Shown here: positions 8,128-17,771 of the stretch, piece by piece
Numbering within the stretch: position 1 is the stretch's first letter
Layout: each line of letters begins with the position of its first letter
Program-made: the position numbers and the translations under genes
DNA from: Methylobacillus methanolivorans
GTDB taxonomy: Bacteria > Pseudomonadota > Gammaproteobacteria > Burkholderiales > Methylophilaceae
Direction: 5' to 3'
NCBI RefSeq assembly: GCF_020531845.1
Contig: NZ_JAJAVF010000002.1
Coordinates: 84,436-148,435, forward strand
Length of the DNA: 64,000 nt
Notes under the pieces: generated by a model
Databases searched by the model: none
What the model was told of the DNA's origin: nothing
The model's input: only the letters and a program-made list of their open reading frames with translations

Positions 8128-9030
8128 TTATTTTTGTAACTTTTTAATGATTTTTTCTAAAGATGATTGCCAGTGCTCTAGTTCAACATCAAAAATTTCA
8201 TTGATTTTAATTGTCTCTAGTTGTGAATTAAGAGGTCTGTGAGCTGCCGTTGGGTAATCCTTTGTTTCTATCGCAATAATGGAGCTAGGTGTTGCCAGAA
8301 GTGGTTGTAACGTGGTGGGGGTAGATATTTTTTTATACTGAGTCACAATCTCTTGGGCAAACCCATGCCAGCTAGTTTCTCCAGCATTCACCAAATGATA
8401 AATCCCATTTTTACTATGATCCCATTTTTGTAGCGCATCTATTGTTGCATCTGCAATGGAATCGCTGGAGGTGGGTGCACCAAACTGATCTGCTACTATA
8501 TTTAAACTGTCGCGTTCTGCGGCCAGTCTTAATATCGTGCGCAGAAAATTCTTGCCGTAAGCCCCATAAACCCAGCTGGTTCTGAATATCAAATGAGCGG
8601 CTCCCACCGCTTGAATAGCTTTTTCGCCCGCTAATTTGCTAGCTCCGTATACGCTGAGTGGATTAGTCTCATCAGTTTCTACATAGGGGCTGGTTTTTTT
8701 GCCGTCAAATACATAATCCGTAGAGTAATGTACTAATAAGGCACCTAGCTTGGCCGCTTCTTCAGCAAACACGCCAGGCGCGATGCCATTGATCGCATGT
8801 GCAAGCTCTGGTTCTGATTCGGCCTTGTCCACAGCGGTATATGCCGCTGGATTGATAATCAAATCAGGCTTTATCCGCTGTACTACCTCACGAATAGCTT
8901 CTGGGTTAGTGAGGTCGAGTTGCCCGCGGTCTAAAGCGATGACTTCACCCAATACGCTTAATTTAGGATAAAGGGCATGCCCCACTTGACCATTGATGCC
9001 TGTGAGTAGGATTTTATTGAATTTTGTCAT
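8128..9030 (-). CDS. rfbD: dTDP-4-dehydrorhamnose reductase
   Basis: A 300-residue short-chain dehydrogenase/reductase of the RmlD type, catalysing the last step to dTDP-L-rhamnose with NAD(P)H. It has the GxxGxxG nucleotide motif (LLTGINGQVGHAL, residues 8-20), NPAAYTAVDKAESEPELA (about 60-78), the catalytic YSTDYVFDG segment (about 102-110), YGASKLAGEKAI with the active-site Tyr-x3-Lys (about 128-139) and FRTSWVYG. The start codon overlaps the stop of rfbC by one base, giving a tight rfbBACD operon. Length is normal for the family. Confidence 0.95.
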   Translation of the reverse strand: MTKFNKILLTGINGQVGHALYPKLSVLGEVIALDRGQLDLTNPEAIREVVQRIKPDLIINPAAYTAVDKAESEPELAHAINGIAPGVFAEEAAKLGALLVHYSTDYVFDGKKTSPYVETDETNPLSVYGASKLAGEKAIQAVGAAHLIFRTSWVYGAYGKNFLRTILRLAAERDSLNIVADQFGAPTSSDSIADATIDALQKWDHSKNGIYHLVNAGETSWHGFAQEIVTQYKKISTPTTLQPLLATPSSIIAIETKDYPTAAHRPLNSQLETIKINEIFDVELEHWQSSLEKIIKKLQK

Positions 9031-9578
9031 TATGCAAACAGGTCTGCCTGACCGATGCCCAGTCCCTGTTGGTCCTTGGCTGATAGCTGTGGAGGTGTGC
9101 CAATTTCAGGCCACTGTATGTTGATCTCTGCATCGTTCCAGATAATGCAGCGTTCATGCGCTGGGGCATAGAAGTCTGTAGTCTTGTAGAGAAACTCTGC
9201 AGTGTCGGACAAGACAAGAAAACCATGGGCAAACCCTGGGGGTACCCACATCTGTTTTTTATTCTCGCCCGACAGGTGTTGACCTACCCATTGTCCAAAT
9301 GTGGGGGAGGAGCGACGAATGTCCACAGCTACATCAAAGACTTCACCGCTGACAACCCGCACCAATTTGCCCTGTGCTTGTTGTACTTGATAATGCAGGC
9401 CTCTCAATACGCCTTTGCTGGATTTTGAATGATTGTCCTGCACAAACTCATAGTGCTTGCCTGTCGCTTGTTCGAAGACATTCTGATTGAAGCTTTCAAA
9501 GAAAAAGCCTCTGTCATCGCCAAAAACCTTGGGCTCGAAAACAATGACATCAGGGATGTTGGTTGCAACAACGTTCAT
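9030..9578 (-). CDS. rfbC: dTDP-4-dehydrorhamnose 3,5-epimerase
   Basis: A 182-residue RmlC-type cupin epimerase. It shows the family landmarks DDRGFFFESFN (residues 21-31), FVQDNHSKSSKGVLRGLHYQ with the catalytic histidine (about 45-64), GKLVRVVSGEVFDVAVDIR, and VPPGFAHGFLVLSD (about 112-125) with the substrate pocket. It epimerises C3 and C5 of dTDP-4-keto-6-deoxyglucose in the cytoplasm. One-base overlaps with rfbA upstream and rfbD downstream indicate coupled translation. Nothing is unusual in length or motifs. Confidence 0.96.
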   Translation of the reverse strand: MNVVATNIPDVIVFEPKVFGDDRGFFFESFNQNVFEQATGKHYEFVQDNHSKSSKGVLRGLHYQVQQAQGKLVRVVSGEVFDVAVDIRRSSPTFGQWVGQHLSGENKKQMWVPPGFAHGFLVLSDTAEFLYKTTDFYAPAHERCIIWNDAEINIQWPEIGTPPQLSAKDQQGLGIGQADLFA

Positions 9579-10456
9579 TAAAATACCTTTTCTTTCAACA
9601 TGCGTATCAAATACTGACCATAGCCATTTTTCAGATAAGGCTGGGCAATTCTTTCAATATCGGCAGCACTGATATAGCCTTTTCTGTAGGCAATTTCCTC
9701 TGGGCAGGCAATTTTCAAGCCCTGGCGCTTTTCTATCGTTTCTATAAACAGGGAAGCCTCAAGCAAGGATTCATGCGTGCCAGTGTCCAGCCATGCATGG
9801 CCGCGCCCCATGAGCTCTACGTTCAGTGCGCCACGCGCCAGATAGGTCTTGTTGACATCTGTAATTTCGAGTTCGCCACGGGGGGATGGTTTGAGGTTGG
9901 CTGCTATGTCGGCAACTTGGTTGTCGTAGAAGTACAAGCCAGTCACGGCATAGCGGGATTTGGGGTGTTGTGGTTTTTCCTCCAGGCTGATGGCCTGGCC
10001 TGCGTCGTTGAATTCAACCACACCATATCGCTCGGGATCATGAACCGGGTAAGCAAATACCGTAGCGCCTTCCTGGCGCTGATCTGCATGTACCAGATCA
10101 TGGGCCAGGTCATGCCCGTAGAAAATATTGTCACCTAGCACGAGTGCGCTGGGGTCATTGCCTATGAAGTCCTTGCCTATGATGAATGCCTGCGCCAAGC
10201 CATCGGGCGAGGCTTGCACGGCATAGCGCAAGTTAAGTCCCCACTGACTGCCATCCCCCAGCAGTTGTTCAAAGCGCGGGGTATCCTGCGGGGTGGAGAT
10301 CAGCAGAATGTCGCGTATCCCTGCCAGCATCAATGTGCTCAGGGGGTAGTAAATCATGGGTTTGTCGTAAACCGGCAGCAATTGCTTGGAGACGGCCTGG
10401 GTGACGGGGTAAAGACGTGTGCCTGACCCTCCGGCGAGAATAATGCCCTTTCTCAT
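9578..10456 (-). CDS. rfbA: Glucose-1-phosphate thymidylyltransferase
   Basis: A 292-residue RmlA. The nucleotidyltransferase signature [16 protein letters not shown] occupies residues 4-19 and is followed by [32 protein letters not shown] (about 110) and the C-terminal [12 protein letters not shown]. It activates glucose-1-phosphate with dTTP, the first step towards dTDP-rhamnose and a usual point of feedback inhibition by dTDP-rhamnose. The start overlaps the end of rfbB by four bases (ATGA). Length and motifs are standard. Confidence 0.96.
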   Translation of the reverse strand: MRKGIILAGGSGTRLYPVTQAVSKQLLPVYDKPMIYYPLSTLMLAGIRDILLISTPQDTPRFEQLLGDGSQWGLNLRYAVQASPDGLAQAFIIGKDFIGNDPSALVLGDNIFYGHDLAHDLVHADQRQEGATVFAYPVHDPERYGVVEFNDAGQAISLEEKPQHPKSRYAVTGLYFYDNQVADIAANLKPSPRGELEITDVNKTYLARGALNVELMGRGHAWLDTGTHESLLEASLFIETIEKRQGLKIACPEEIAYRKGYISAADIERIAQPYLKNGYGQYLIRMLKEKVF

Positions 10457-11553
10457 GCTGTTCTCCCTGTGTATTGCTTGCTGACCCAGTTGCGATATTC
10501 ACCGCTGGTCACATTGCTTACCCATGCCTGGTTTTGCAGGTACCACTCTACAGTTTTGCGTATGCCGGTTTCGAAAGTCTCGGCAGGTTTCCAGCCCAAT
10601 TCGCGTTCCAGTTTGGAGGCATCAATCGCATAGCGCCTGTCGTGACCTGGCCTGTCCGTCACAAAGGTGATTTGCTCTTCATAGCGTTTGCCATCCGTGC
10701 GGGGTTGCAGTTCATTGAGGATGTCACACAGGATGTGTATGACGTCGAGGTTGGCTTTTTCATTCCAGCCACCGACGTTGTAGGTTTCACCCAGCTTGCC
10801 TGCCTCCAGAACGCGACGAATTGCACTGCAGTGATCCTTGACGAAGAGCCAGTCACGAATTTGCTGGCCATCACCGTAGATAGGCAAGGGCTTGCCAGCC
10901 AAGGCGTTGAGTAGGCACAGCGGAATCAGCTTTTCTGGGAAATGGTAAGGGCCGTAGTTGTTGGAGCAATTTGTGGTGAGTACTGGCAAACCATAAGTGT
11001 GGTGATAGGCCCGGACCAGATGGTCAGACGCTGCCTTGGAGGCTGAATATGGGCTGTTCGGCGCATAAGGCGTTGTTTCGGTGAATGCTGGATCGGTAGG
11101 ACCCAGAGTGCCATACACTTCATCGGTGGAAACATGCAGGAAGCGGAATTGCGGGTTTTCTTTCTCTGTCGGGTTAGCCGCTACCAGAGCATTCCAGTAA
11201 GCGCGTACTTCTTCCAGTAAATGGAATGTGCCGACCACATTGGTTTGGATGAAGTCTTCAGGGCCATGAATAGAGCGGTCAACATGGCTTTCGGCTGCAA
11301 AGTTGATGATGGCGCGCGGTTTGTGTTCTGCAAGAAGTTTTGCGAGCAGCGCACGATCACCGATATCGCCATGCACGAAGATGTGGTTGGGGTTACCCTC
11401 GATATCCTTGAGGTTTTCCAGATTGCCAGCATAGGTGAGTTTGTCGAGAGTAATGACTGTGCCAAGCCCTGCCTTGATCCAGTCCAGTACGAAATTACCA
11501 CCGATAAAACCTGCGCCACCAGTGACTAGGATAGTGTTATTCAGAGTTGTCAA
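10453..11553 (-). CDS. rfbB: dTDP-glucose 4,6-dehydratase
   Basis: A 366-residue extended SDR protein of the RmlB type, first gene of the rfbBACD operon on this strand. It has [11 protein letters not shown] (NAD-binding, residues 12-22), [12 protein letters not shown] (about 85-96), [12 protein letters not shown] with the catalytic Thr-Asp-Glu, the [12 protein letters not shown]yr-x3-Lys pair, and [19 protein letters not shown]. It converts dTDP-glucose to dTDP-4-keto-6-deoxyglucose. The 191 bases between it and the divergent galE must contain both promoters. I could not identify them confidently in this AT-rich spacer, which includes a TATCA...TGATA inverted repeat near 11633. Confidence 0.96.
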   Translation of the reverse strand: MTTLNNTILVTGGAGFIGGNFVLDWIKAGLGTVITLDKLTYAGNLENLKDIEGNPNHIFVHGDIGDRALLAKLLAEHKPRAIINFAAESHVDRSIHGPEDFIQTNVVGTFHLLEEVRAYWNALVAANPTEKENPQFRFLHVSTDEVYGTLGPTDPAFTETTPYAPNSPYSASKAASDHLVRAYHHTYGLPVLTTNCSNNYGPYHFPEKLIPLCLLNALAGKPLPIYGDGQQIRDWLFVKDHCSAIRRVLEAGKLGETYNVGGWNEKANLDVIHILCDILNELQPRTDGKRYEEQITFVTDRPGHDRRYAIDASKLERELGWKPAETFETGIRKTVEWYLQNQAWVSNVTSGEYRNWVSKQYTGRTA

Positions 11554-11744
11554 TTCTATTGCTCACTTTATTAGATTTTGCAGAAAGCGCCTTGCTGTCG
11601 CTATTATGCGGGTGAAATGTTGCATAAACGTATCATAAAATTGATACTAATAATGGCTTAACATAAAAGCCAAAGTGCAATTAGTACTATAACCGGCAAG
11701 TAGGCTCAATAGGGTATTCGAACTAATCTAAGGGAATAGGTGGA

Positions 11745-12752
11745 ATGATTTTAGTAACAGGTGGCACAGGCTATATAGGCTCTCACGCATGTGTGGAGTT
11801 AATTAATGCCGGGTATGAGGTGGTAGTGCTGGATAATTTCAGTAATAGTCAGGCTCACATTATTGATCGTATCAAGCAGATTGCAGGCAAGGCGCCGGTG
11901 TTGGTTGAGGGAGATGTGCGGGATGAAGCTTTGCTACGCGATTTGTTTACCAAGCATGCTTTTGAGGCCGTGATGCACTTTGCAGGCTTGAAGGCGGTGG
12001 GGGAGTCGGTCACACATCCCTTGTGGTATTACGACAATAATGTGGCCGGCAGCGTCACCTTGCTGCGTGTCATGCAGGATTTCAATGTCAAACAGTTTGT
12101 CTTTAGCTCTTCTGCAACGGTGTATGGCGACCCTGCCAGTGTGCCTATTCGCGAGGGCTTCCCCTTGTCTGCGACCAACCCTTATGGGGCGAGCAAACTC
12201 ATGGTGGAGGATATTCTGCGCGACTTATCAGCCTCTGACTCGAGCTGGCGGATTGCCATTCTGCGATATTTCAATCCTGTCGGGGCGCACGAGAGTGGCC
12301 TGATTGGCGAAAACCCGAATGGCATCCCGAATAACCTCATGCCTTATATCACCCAGGTGGCACAGGGGCAGCGCGAGTTTCTCTCGGTGTTTGGCAGTGA
12401 TTACCCCACGGTCGATGGCACCGGGGTGCGTGATTACATTCATGTCGTTGATTTGGTGATCGGCCACTTGCGTGCCCTAGAAAGGCTGGGCAAGGAAACC
12501 GGTGTCTTCACCTGCAATCTTGGTACCGGCCAGGGCTATAGTGTGTTGCAGATCGTCAAGGCATTTGAGAGTGCCAGCGGCAAGGTCGTGCCTTATCAAT
12601 TGGTCTCTCGTCGTCCAGGGGATGTTGCGGCTAGTTACACGGATCCTGCCTATGCTGAACAATCATTGAATTGGAAAGCTACTCGTGGAATCCATCAGAT
12701 GTGTGTGGATAGTTGGCGCTGGCAGCAAAACCTTGCTAACCAAAAGACGTGA
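11745..12752 (+). CDS. galE: UDP-glucose 4-epimerase
   Basis: A 335-residue extended SDR with the NAD-binding MILVTGGTGYIGSHACVEL at the N-terminus, DNFSNS (about 32), HFAGLKAVGESV (about 80-91), FSSSATVYG (catalytic Ser/Thr) and NPYGASKLMVEDIL with the active-site Tyr-x3-Lys. Also present are RYFNPVGAHESG and RRPGDVAASYTDP near the C-terminus. It interconverts UDP-glucose and UDP-galactose and supplies galactosyl donors for the exopolysaccharide and LPS. The start has AAGGGAATAGGTGG upstream. It is divergent from rfbB and stands alone, with 220 bases before the next gene. Confidence 0.95.
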   Translation: MILVTGGTGYIGSHACVELINAGYEVVVLDNFSNSQAHIIDRIKQIAGKAPVLVEGDVRDEALLRDLFTKHAFEAVMHFAGLKAVGESVTHPLWYYDNNVAGSVTLLRVMQDFNVKQFVFSSSATVYGDPASVPIREGFPLSATNPYGASKLMVEDILRDLSASDSSWRIAILRYFNPVGAHESGLIGENPNGIPNNLMPYITQVAQGQREFLSVFGSDYPTVDGTGVRDYIHVVDLVIGHLRALERLGKETGVFTCNLGTGQGYSVLQIVKAFESASGKVVPYQLVSRRPGDVAASYTDPAYAEQSLNWKATRGIHQMCVDSWRWQQNLANQKT

Positions 12753-12917
12753 TGTTTTCGATGTAACCAAATAACAGGGATATCTGCAGACTCTGAGCTT
12801 TGCTTGGTGTGATGCATTTCTAAGCGGCACATGTTGTTTGTGGTGCAGGGTTTGCGAGATGAAGCAATAGGTGCAATTTAACTTTATGATTTAATTGAAT
12901 TTTAATATTTTCGGTAT

Positions 12918-12934
12918 TTGGCCTGGTTATTGCT
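12918..12934 (+). promoter_or_regulatory. Sigma-54 (RpoN) type promoter before the PEP-CTERM pair
   Basis: TTGGCCTGGTTATTGCT carries GG and GC elements with exactly ten bases between them, and matches the consensus TTGGCACG-N4-TTGC at all but two defined positions. Transcription would start near 12945, about 28 bases before the ATG at 12973. PEP-CTERM genes in other bacteria are known to be preceded by RpoN promoters served by the PrsK/PrsR pair. Confidence 0.65.
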
Positions 12935-12972
12935 TATGTCCTCTTGTCTTAACTTTGATGGGAGATTAAGTG

Positions 12973-13452
12973 ATGAGACGCTATGTAATAATGAAGTGGG
13001 TGGTGGGTGTCTTGATGCTGGTCATGATGACAGCGGTCAATGCAGCCACCAAGGTTGATGAGGTCGGCTATCTTTACGCCGATAGCGGCTTGCCTAGTGA
13101 TGCCGTCTTTTCTCACAGCCTTGATGCGGGTGTTTATGAGTTGTCTTTGCTGGATTATGCTTTCCCGGTGACATTTGTTGATGGCAGTTTTGGCATCAGT
13201 ATCTACAAGGGAGCGTCGCTCATCAGCACGTTCTATGGTTCTGGTACTTTCCTTTTGCCTGAGTTGACCACGGGCTCTTACCTGTTCAGTGTGTTTGGTG
13301 ATGCCAACAATGGTTTTGGTGTGGGGTCTTTTGGTTTCACGGTGTCTCCAGTGCCTGAAGCCGATACCTGGGCATTGTTGTGCGTTGGTCTTGGGTTGTT
13401 GGTGGCTTATACATCACGTCGCAGGACTCCGTCTATTTCTGAGAAAGCATAA
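12973..13452 (+). CDS. Small exported PEP-CTERM-like protein (variant PEA motif)
   Basis: The ATG at 12973 is preferred over the in-frame GTG at 12970 because GGAG (12961-12964) is then eight bases upstream. The 159-residue product has a signal peptide (basic start, hydrophobic run, cut after VNA), a beta-rich middle of about 105 residues, and a C-terminal sorting signal: VPEADTWALL, a hydrophobic helix, then SRRR. The usual Pro-Glu-Pro is Pro-Glu-Ala here. In PEP-CTERM systems an exosortase removes this tail and the protein is delivered to the outside, together with exopolysaccharide. No exosortase gene lies in the window. The function of the mature domain is unknown. It forms an operon with the next PEP-CTERM gene 13 bases downstream. 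Confidence 0.75.
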   Translation: MRRYVIMKWVVGVLMLVMMTAVNAATKVDEVGYLYADSGLPSDAVFSHSLDAGVYELSLLDYAFPVTFVDGSFGISIYKGASLISTFYGSGTFLLPELTTGSYLFSVFGDANNGFGVGSFGFTVSPVPEADTWALLCVGLGLLVAYTSRRRTPSISEKA

Positions 13453-13465
13453 AGGGATGCAGATC

Positions 13466-13912
13466 ATGAAAAAATTCTTGAATATGTTACGAAGCCTGCT
13501 CATCATCGCCGCATTCTCTGGTAGTGTTGCTGCTCAGGCAGCGCCAGTGTTTGAGGTGGATTCAGCAACCACGTTACCGGGGATATACAAGTACAACATT
13601 GGTTTGCTAGCAGGGGATTATTCCTTGTCATTGACTGATGTTAACAGTAGCTTTTCCTGGCTAGGTGTGACTCTGGGGCAGGGTGCGACGCAGCTTGGTA
13701 CTTTGAGCTTGTTGGGGGCAATTGATAGCGGCGTATTTAATTTTTCCGTAGCTAGCGATGGTATCTATACTGCTTTGTTGTATGCGCGAGGAGGTGTAGG
13801 GCCAACTAACTTGGTGATTACCGCAGTGCCAGAGCCTGAGGTGGCTGCCATGTTGATGGTGGGCTTGGGTTTAGTGGCTTTGGGCGCACGTCGTAGACGC
13901 AAGCTGTCATAG
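13466..13912 (+). CDS. PEP-CTERM sorting domain protein
   Basis: Start chosen at ATG 13466 (MKKFLNML), with AAAGGG nine bases upstream; an in-frame ATG at 13457 lies directly against that ribosome site. The 148-residue protein has a signal peptide ending AQA, a mature region of about 95 residues with alternating Ser/Leu/Gly (SLSLTDVNSSFSW, FNFSVASDGIYT), and a canonical C-terminus VPEPEVAAM - hydrophobic helix - ARRRRK. The layout, including GDYSLSLTD versus GVYELSLLD in the preceding protein, indicates that the two genes are diverged duplicates. It is followed by a strong terminator. The exosortase-dependent export role is known for the family; the specific role is unknown. Confidence 0.8.
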   Translation: MKKFLNMLRSLLIIAAFSGSVAAQAAPVFEVDSATTLPGIYKYNIGLLAGDYSLSLTDVNSSFSWLGVTLGQGATQLGTLSLLGAIDSGVFNFSVASDGIYTALLYARGGVGPTNLVITAVPEPEVAAMLMVGLGLVALGARRRRKLS

Positions 13913-13940
13913 CGTCTGACATCCAGTCATTGTAAGATTC

Positions 13941-13966
13941 ATGGGAGCTTAGGCTCCCATTTTTAT
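13941..13966 (+). terminator. Rho-independent terminator after the PEP-CTERM pair
   Basis: ATGGGAGC / GCTCCCAT, an eight-base-pair perfect stem with a TTAG loop, is followed directly by a T-rich tract. It lies 28 bases after the stop codon. Confidence 0.9.
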
Positions 13967-14015
13967 TTGTATGATCCCAGCAGGTATTTAAGTTAAAAAA
14001 CGGATAAAAGCGAAC

Positions 14016-15053
14016 GTGCGATATTTCTTAGTGCTCTGTTGTGTGTTTCAAGCTCTTTGTGTTTGGGCTGGGGAAGCGATTTCTCTGCGAACACCTAACA
14101 AGGATGGATACAATCTGCAGCCGGAGAATGTGGCTGTCATCGTCAATACAGACCAGCCGGAAAGTGTGCAGGCAGGGGAGTATTATCTTAAAGTGCGTCG
14201 CGTACCTGTGGAAAATCTCATTAAGGTGAGTATTCCTGGCAGCCCTAAGAAGTTGAGCGCGCAATACTTTTCCCAGCTTAAGCAAGAAATTGATGCTCAG
14301 CTAAAGCCCCAGCATCAGGCGATTGTGATGATGTGGACAGCGCCTTATGCCGTGGAGTGTAACTCCATTACTTCGGCGATGACTATGGGGTTTGACCCTG
14401 AGCAATGTGCTAATACTTGCGCGCCAGCCAAGCATCCTAGCCGCTATTTCAACTCCCGCTCGCTCAAGCCTTTTGATGAGATGGGTTATCGATTGTCCAT
14501 GTTGTTGCCCGTACAGTCGTTTGATGAGGCCAAGTCTTTGATTGATCGCGGCTTTGCCAGTGACTACAGTGCGCCTGCTGCCACGGCTTATTACCTGACA
14601 ACTTCAGATAAGAATCGCAGCAGTCGCGCCATGTTTTTCCCACCTTCAGGCAAGGTGGCTCAACGGTATCTTGAAATCAAAAGCCTCAACACTGATAGCA
14701 TTCGTGATGTGCAGGACATCATGATTTACCAGACAGGTCTGGTAAAGGTGCCTTATCTTGATACCCTGCAGTTCTTCCCAGGTGCCTTGGCAGACCACCT
14801 GACCTCAACCGGGGGTGATTTGTTGAGCAATGGGCAGATGAGCAGCTTACGTTGGCTGGAAGCAGGGGCGACGGCTAGCTATGGCACGGTGTCGGAACCA
14901 TGCAATTATTGGCAGAAATTTCCTAATCCTTCAGTATTGCTCAAGCATTATCTCTTGGGGGCTTCGGCGATTGAAGCTTATTGGAAGAGCGTGGCTTGGC
15001 CTGTTCAGGGAGTCTTTATCGGAGAGCCATTGGCCTCACCTTACAAGCGATAA
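14016..15053 (+). CDS. TIGR03790-family exported protein
   Basis: A 345-residue protein starting at GTG 14016 with a weak upstream GGA; the first 18 residues form a signal peptide (hydrophobic, ending VWAG). The segments NVAVIVNTDQPESVQAGEYYLKVR, ALVMMWTAPY-like IVMMWTAPYAVEC and SLRWLEAGATASYGTVSEPCNYWQKFPNP fit the TIGR03790 family. That family's function is unknown, and its phylogenetic distribution follows exosortase/PEP-CTERM genomes. Its place just after two PEP-CTERM genes agrees. A terminator separates it from the PEP-CTERM pair, so it is probably transcribed separately. Several cysteines (EC, QC, NTC, EPC) suggest periplasmic disulfides. No catalytic role is claimed. Confidence 0.75.
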   Translation: MRYFLVLCCVFQALCVWAGEAISLRTPNKDGYNLQPENVAVIVNTDQPESVQAGEYYLKVRRVPVENLIKVSIPGSPKKLSAQYFSQLKQEIDAQLKPQHQAIVMMWTAPYAVECNSITSAMTMGFDPEQCANTCAPAKHPSRYFNSRSLKPFDEMGYRLSMLLPVQSFDEAKSLIDRGFASDYSAPAATAYYLTTSDKNRSSRAMFFPPSGKVAQRYLEIKSLNTDSIRDVQDIMIYQTGLVKVPYLDTLQFFPGALADHLTSTGGDLLSNGQMSSLRWLEAGATASYGTVSEPCNYWQKFPNPSVLLKHYLLGASAIEAYWKSVAWPVQGVFIGEPLASPYKR

Positions 15054-15116
15054 GGTATCGCTTGTTGTGGTGCTTGTGGCCTCTATGCGATAATCGCCAA
15101 CTACATTGATTGCGCA

Positions 15117-15148
15117 AGCAAAAGCCGTTTGACGGCTTTTGCTGTTTA
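15117..15148 (+). terminator. Terminator (or thrS attenuator) hairpin
   Basis: AGCAAAAGCCG / CGGCTTTTGCT form an 11-base-pair perfect stem with a five-base loop, followed by GTTTATT. It ends the TIGR03790 transcript and lies only 15-20 bases before the thrS ribosome site, so it could also act as a leader attenuator for thrS. Confidence 0.75.
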
Positions 15149-15162
15149 TTGGGTAAGGATAT

Positions 15163-17070
15163 ATGCCAGTTATTCGTTTGCCAGATGGTTCGGAACGCAA
15201 GTTTGATGAGCCTGTGACTGTCGCAGAAGTTGCGATGAATATTGGTGCCGGTTTGGCACGTGCTGCTTTGGGCGGCAAGGTCAATGGCAAGGCCGTGGAT
15301 ACTTCGTATCAGATCACAGACGATGTTGATCTGGCGATTATTACCGATCGCGATGCTGACGGGCTGGAGATTATCCGCCACTCAACCGCCCATTTGCTGG
15401 CGCAGGCAGTCAAGCAGTTATTCCCAGAAGCACAGGTGACGATTGGTCCTGTGATCGACAACGGTTTTTACTACGACTTTTCCTATAAACGTCCATTTAC
15501 GCCTGAAGATTTGCAGGCAATCGAAGCTCGTATGCAGGAGCTGGTCAAGCGCGACATTCCTGTCGTGCGTACTGTCATGATGCGCGATGAGGCCGTCGCT
15601 TATTTCAAATCGATTGGCGAGGATTACAAGGCTGAGATTATCGGCTCTATTCCTGCAGATCAGGAAATCTCCTTGTATACCCAGGATGATTTTACTGATC
15701 TTTGCCGTGGCACCCACGTGCCATCCACTGGCAAGCTCAAAGCCTTTAAGCTCATGAAGGTTGCTGGTGCCTATTGGCGCGGCGATTCCAACAACGAGAT
15801 GTTGCAGCGCATCTATGGCACAGCATGGGCCAAGAGGGATGATCTGGAAGCTTATCTGCACATGCTGGAGGAGGCTGAAAAGCGTGACCATCGCAAGTTG
15901 GGCCGTCAGTTGGACTTCTTCCATATGCAGGATGAGGCGCCGGGCATGGTGTTCTGGCATCCGCGTGGGTGGAGCATCTGGCAGGAAGTTGAGCAGTATA
16001 TGCGCAACATGTTCCGCGAGTATGGCTATCAGGAAGTGCGTACACCGACCATCATGGATCGCTCTATGTGGGAGAAATCAGGGCATTGGCAGAACTATCA
16101 TGACAATATGTTCACGACCGCCTCGGAAAACCGGGATTATGCAGTCAAGCCAATGAATTGCCCTGGACACATTCAGATATTCAATAGCTCTCTGCATAGT
16201 TATCGTGATCTGCCATTGCGCTTGGCTGAGTTTGGTTCATGTCATCGCAATGAGCCTTCTGGTGCTTTGCATGGGCTGATGCGCGTGCGTGGCTTTACTC
16301 AAGATGATGCCCACATCTTCTGTACTGAAAATCAAGTGAAGGATGAAGTAGCTGATTTCATCGTCATGCTCTACAAGGCCTACCAGGACTTTGGTTTCAC
16401 AGAAGTCTTGGTCAAGCTTTCCACCCGTCCTGCAAAGCGCGTGGGTACCGACGAGGCATGGGACAAAGCCGAGGAGGCGCTGGCTATTGCGTTGCGTCAA
16501 AACAATCTGGGGTTTGAGTTGCAGCCGGGTGAAGGTGCTTTTTACGGACCCAAGATTGAGTTCACGCTAAAGGATAGTCTTGGTCGCTTGTGGCAGTGCG
16601 GTACCATCCAGCTTGATTTTAACTTGCCTGAGCGCTTGGGTGCCGAGTATGTTGACGAGGACAATACCCGTAAGCATCCAGTGATGTTGCATCGCGCCAT
16701 TGTTGGTTCCATGGAGCGCTTTATTGGTATCCTGATCGAGAACTTTGCTGGCGCCATGCCTGCTTGGTTGGCACCGGTGCAAGCGATGGTGCTCAATATC
16801 AGTGATGGGCAGGCTGAATATGTCAATTCCGTGGTCGAGGAGCTACGCAAAAATGGCTTCCGTGTCGATTCGGACTTGAGAAATGAGAAAATAACCTATA
16901 AAATCCGCGAGCATAGCTTGCAGAAGCTGCCTTACCTCCTGGTTGCAGGTGAGCGCGAAATGCAAACTGGTCAAGTGGCCGTGCGTACTCGCAAGGGCGA
17001 AGACCTAGGTTCAATGCCGGTAAGTGCGTTTATTGAGCGCTTGAAGGCCGACATTACCGATAAGGTCTAA
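15163..17070 (+). CDS. thrS: Threonine-tRNA ligase
   Basis: A 635-residue class II aminoacyl-tRNA synthetase with the full domain set. There is an N-terminal TGS domain (residues 1-60), the editing domain with [11 protein letters not shown] (about 70-80) and the [10 protein letters not shown] motif (about 182-191), and the catalytic core with [31 protein letters not shown] and the motif-2 region [30 protein letters not shown]. Motif 3 ([19 protein letters not shown]) and a C-terminal anticodon-binding domain complete it. It charges tRNA-Thr. It heads the conserved thrS-infC-rpmI-rplT-pheST-ihfA order. The ATG at 15163 has AAGGA upstream. Length is standard. Confidence 0.98.
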   Translation: MPVIRLPDGSERKFDEPVTVAEVAMNIGAGLARAALGGKVNGKAVDTSYQITDDVDLAIITDRDADGLEIIRHSTAHLLAQAVKQLFPEAQVTIGPVIDNGFYYDFSYKRPFTPEDLQAIEARMQELVKRDIPVVRTVMMRDEAVAYFKSIGEDYKAEIIGSIPADQEISLYTQDDFTDLCRGTHVPSTGKLKAFKLMKVAGAYWRGDSNNEMLQRIYGTAWAKRDDLEAYLHMLEEAEKRDHRKLGRQLDFFHMQDEAPGMVFWHPRGWSIWQEVEQYMRNMFREYGYQEVRTPTIMDRSMWEKSGHWQNYHDNMFTTASENRDYAVKPMNCPGHIQIFNSSLHSYRDLPLRLAEFGSCHRNEPSGALHGLMRVRGFTQDDAHIFCTENQVKDEVADFIVMLYKAYQDFGFTEVLVKLSTRPAKRVGTDEAWDKAEEALAIALRQNNLGFELQPGEGAFYGPKIEFTLKDSLGRLWQCGTIQLDFNLPERLGAEYVDEDNTRKHPVMLHRAIVGSMERFIGILIENFAGAMPAWLAPVQAMVLNISDGQAEYVNSVVEELRKNGFRVDSDLRNEKITYKIREHSLQKLPYLLVAGEREMQTGQVAVRTRKGEDLGSMPVSAFIERLKADITDKV

Positions 17071-17135
17071 AGTACCTCGCAAGTAGCGCGGTCTATTATT
17101 TTGGCCTTACATATTAAATAACGGGAGATTTTGCG

Positions 17136-17663
17136 ATAGCTCAGGAAAAGGAATTGCGGATCAATGGCGATATTACAGCGTCACAGGTTCGCTTGGTTGG
17201 GGTGGATAACGAGCCGTTAGGCATCGTTAGTCTGAATGAAGCATTTGCCAAGGCCGAAGAGATTGATACCGATTTGGTTGAGATCGCGCCACAGGCTAGT
17301 CCGCCTGTCTGTCGGTTGATGGATTACGGCAAATTTAAGTATGCCGAAAGCAAGCGTCAGCATGAAGCACGCCTCAAGCAAAAGCAGGTGCAGGTCAAGG
17401 AAGTTAAGTTCCGTCCTGGCACTGACGAAGGCGACTACCAAGTCAAGCTACGTAACCTGATTCGTTTCCTGCAGGAAGGTGATAAGGCAAAAGTGACCTT
17501 GCGCTTCCGTGGTCGTGAAATTACTCACCAAGAGATTGGTTTGGCGTTGCTGAAGCGAGTTGAGGCTGACTTGCTTGAGCACGCAGTGGTGGAGCAGTTC
17601 CCCAAGATGGAAGGCCGCCAGATGGTGATGGTGTTATCACCGCAAAAGAAAGCAAAGCCTTGA
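17136..17663 (+). CDS. infC: Translation initiation factor IF-3 (ATA start)
   Basis: The frame has no ATG/GTG at the right place. ATA at 17136 lies eight bases after GGGAG (17123-17127) and gives an N-terminus [12 protein letters not shown] in register with known IF-3 proteins; a TTG at 17154 would cut it off. Use of ATT/ATA/ATC as the infC start is established and lets IF-3 repress its own translation by rejecting non-canonical initiators. The 175-residue protein has the N-domain ([26 protein letters not shown]), the linker [16 protein letters not shown] and the C-domain ([32 protein letters not shown]). It binds the 30S subunit. Confidence 0.95.
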   Translation: MAQEKELRINGDITASQVRLVGVDNEPLGIVSLNEAFAKAEEIDTDLVEIAPQASPPVCRLMDYGKFKYAESKRQHEARLKQKQVQVKEVKFRPGTDEGDYQVKLRNLIRFLQEGDKAKVTLRFRGREITHQEIGLALLKRVEADLLEHAVVEQFPKMEGRQMVMVLSPQKKAKP

Positions 17664-17771
17664 TGCCTTCTGGCGGCAGGGTTTGTGAGTAGTAAGCAGT
17701 AAAGGAAGCGGCGACGAGGCCAACGGCATGCCCGATCGCTCTTTTTTCAATATCCCTTTTAGGAGAACAAA

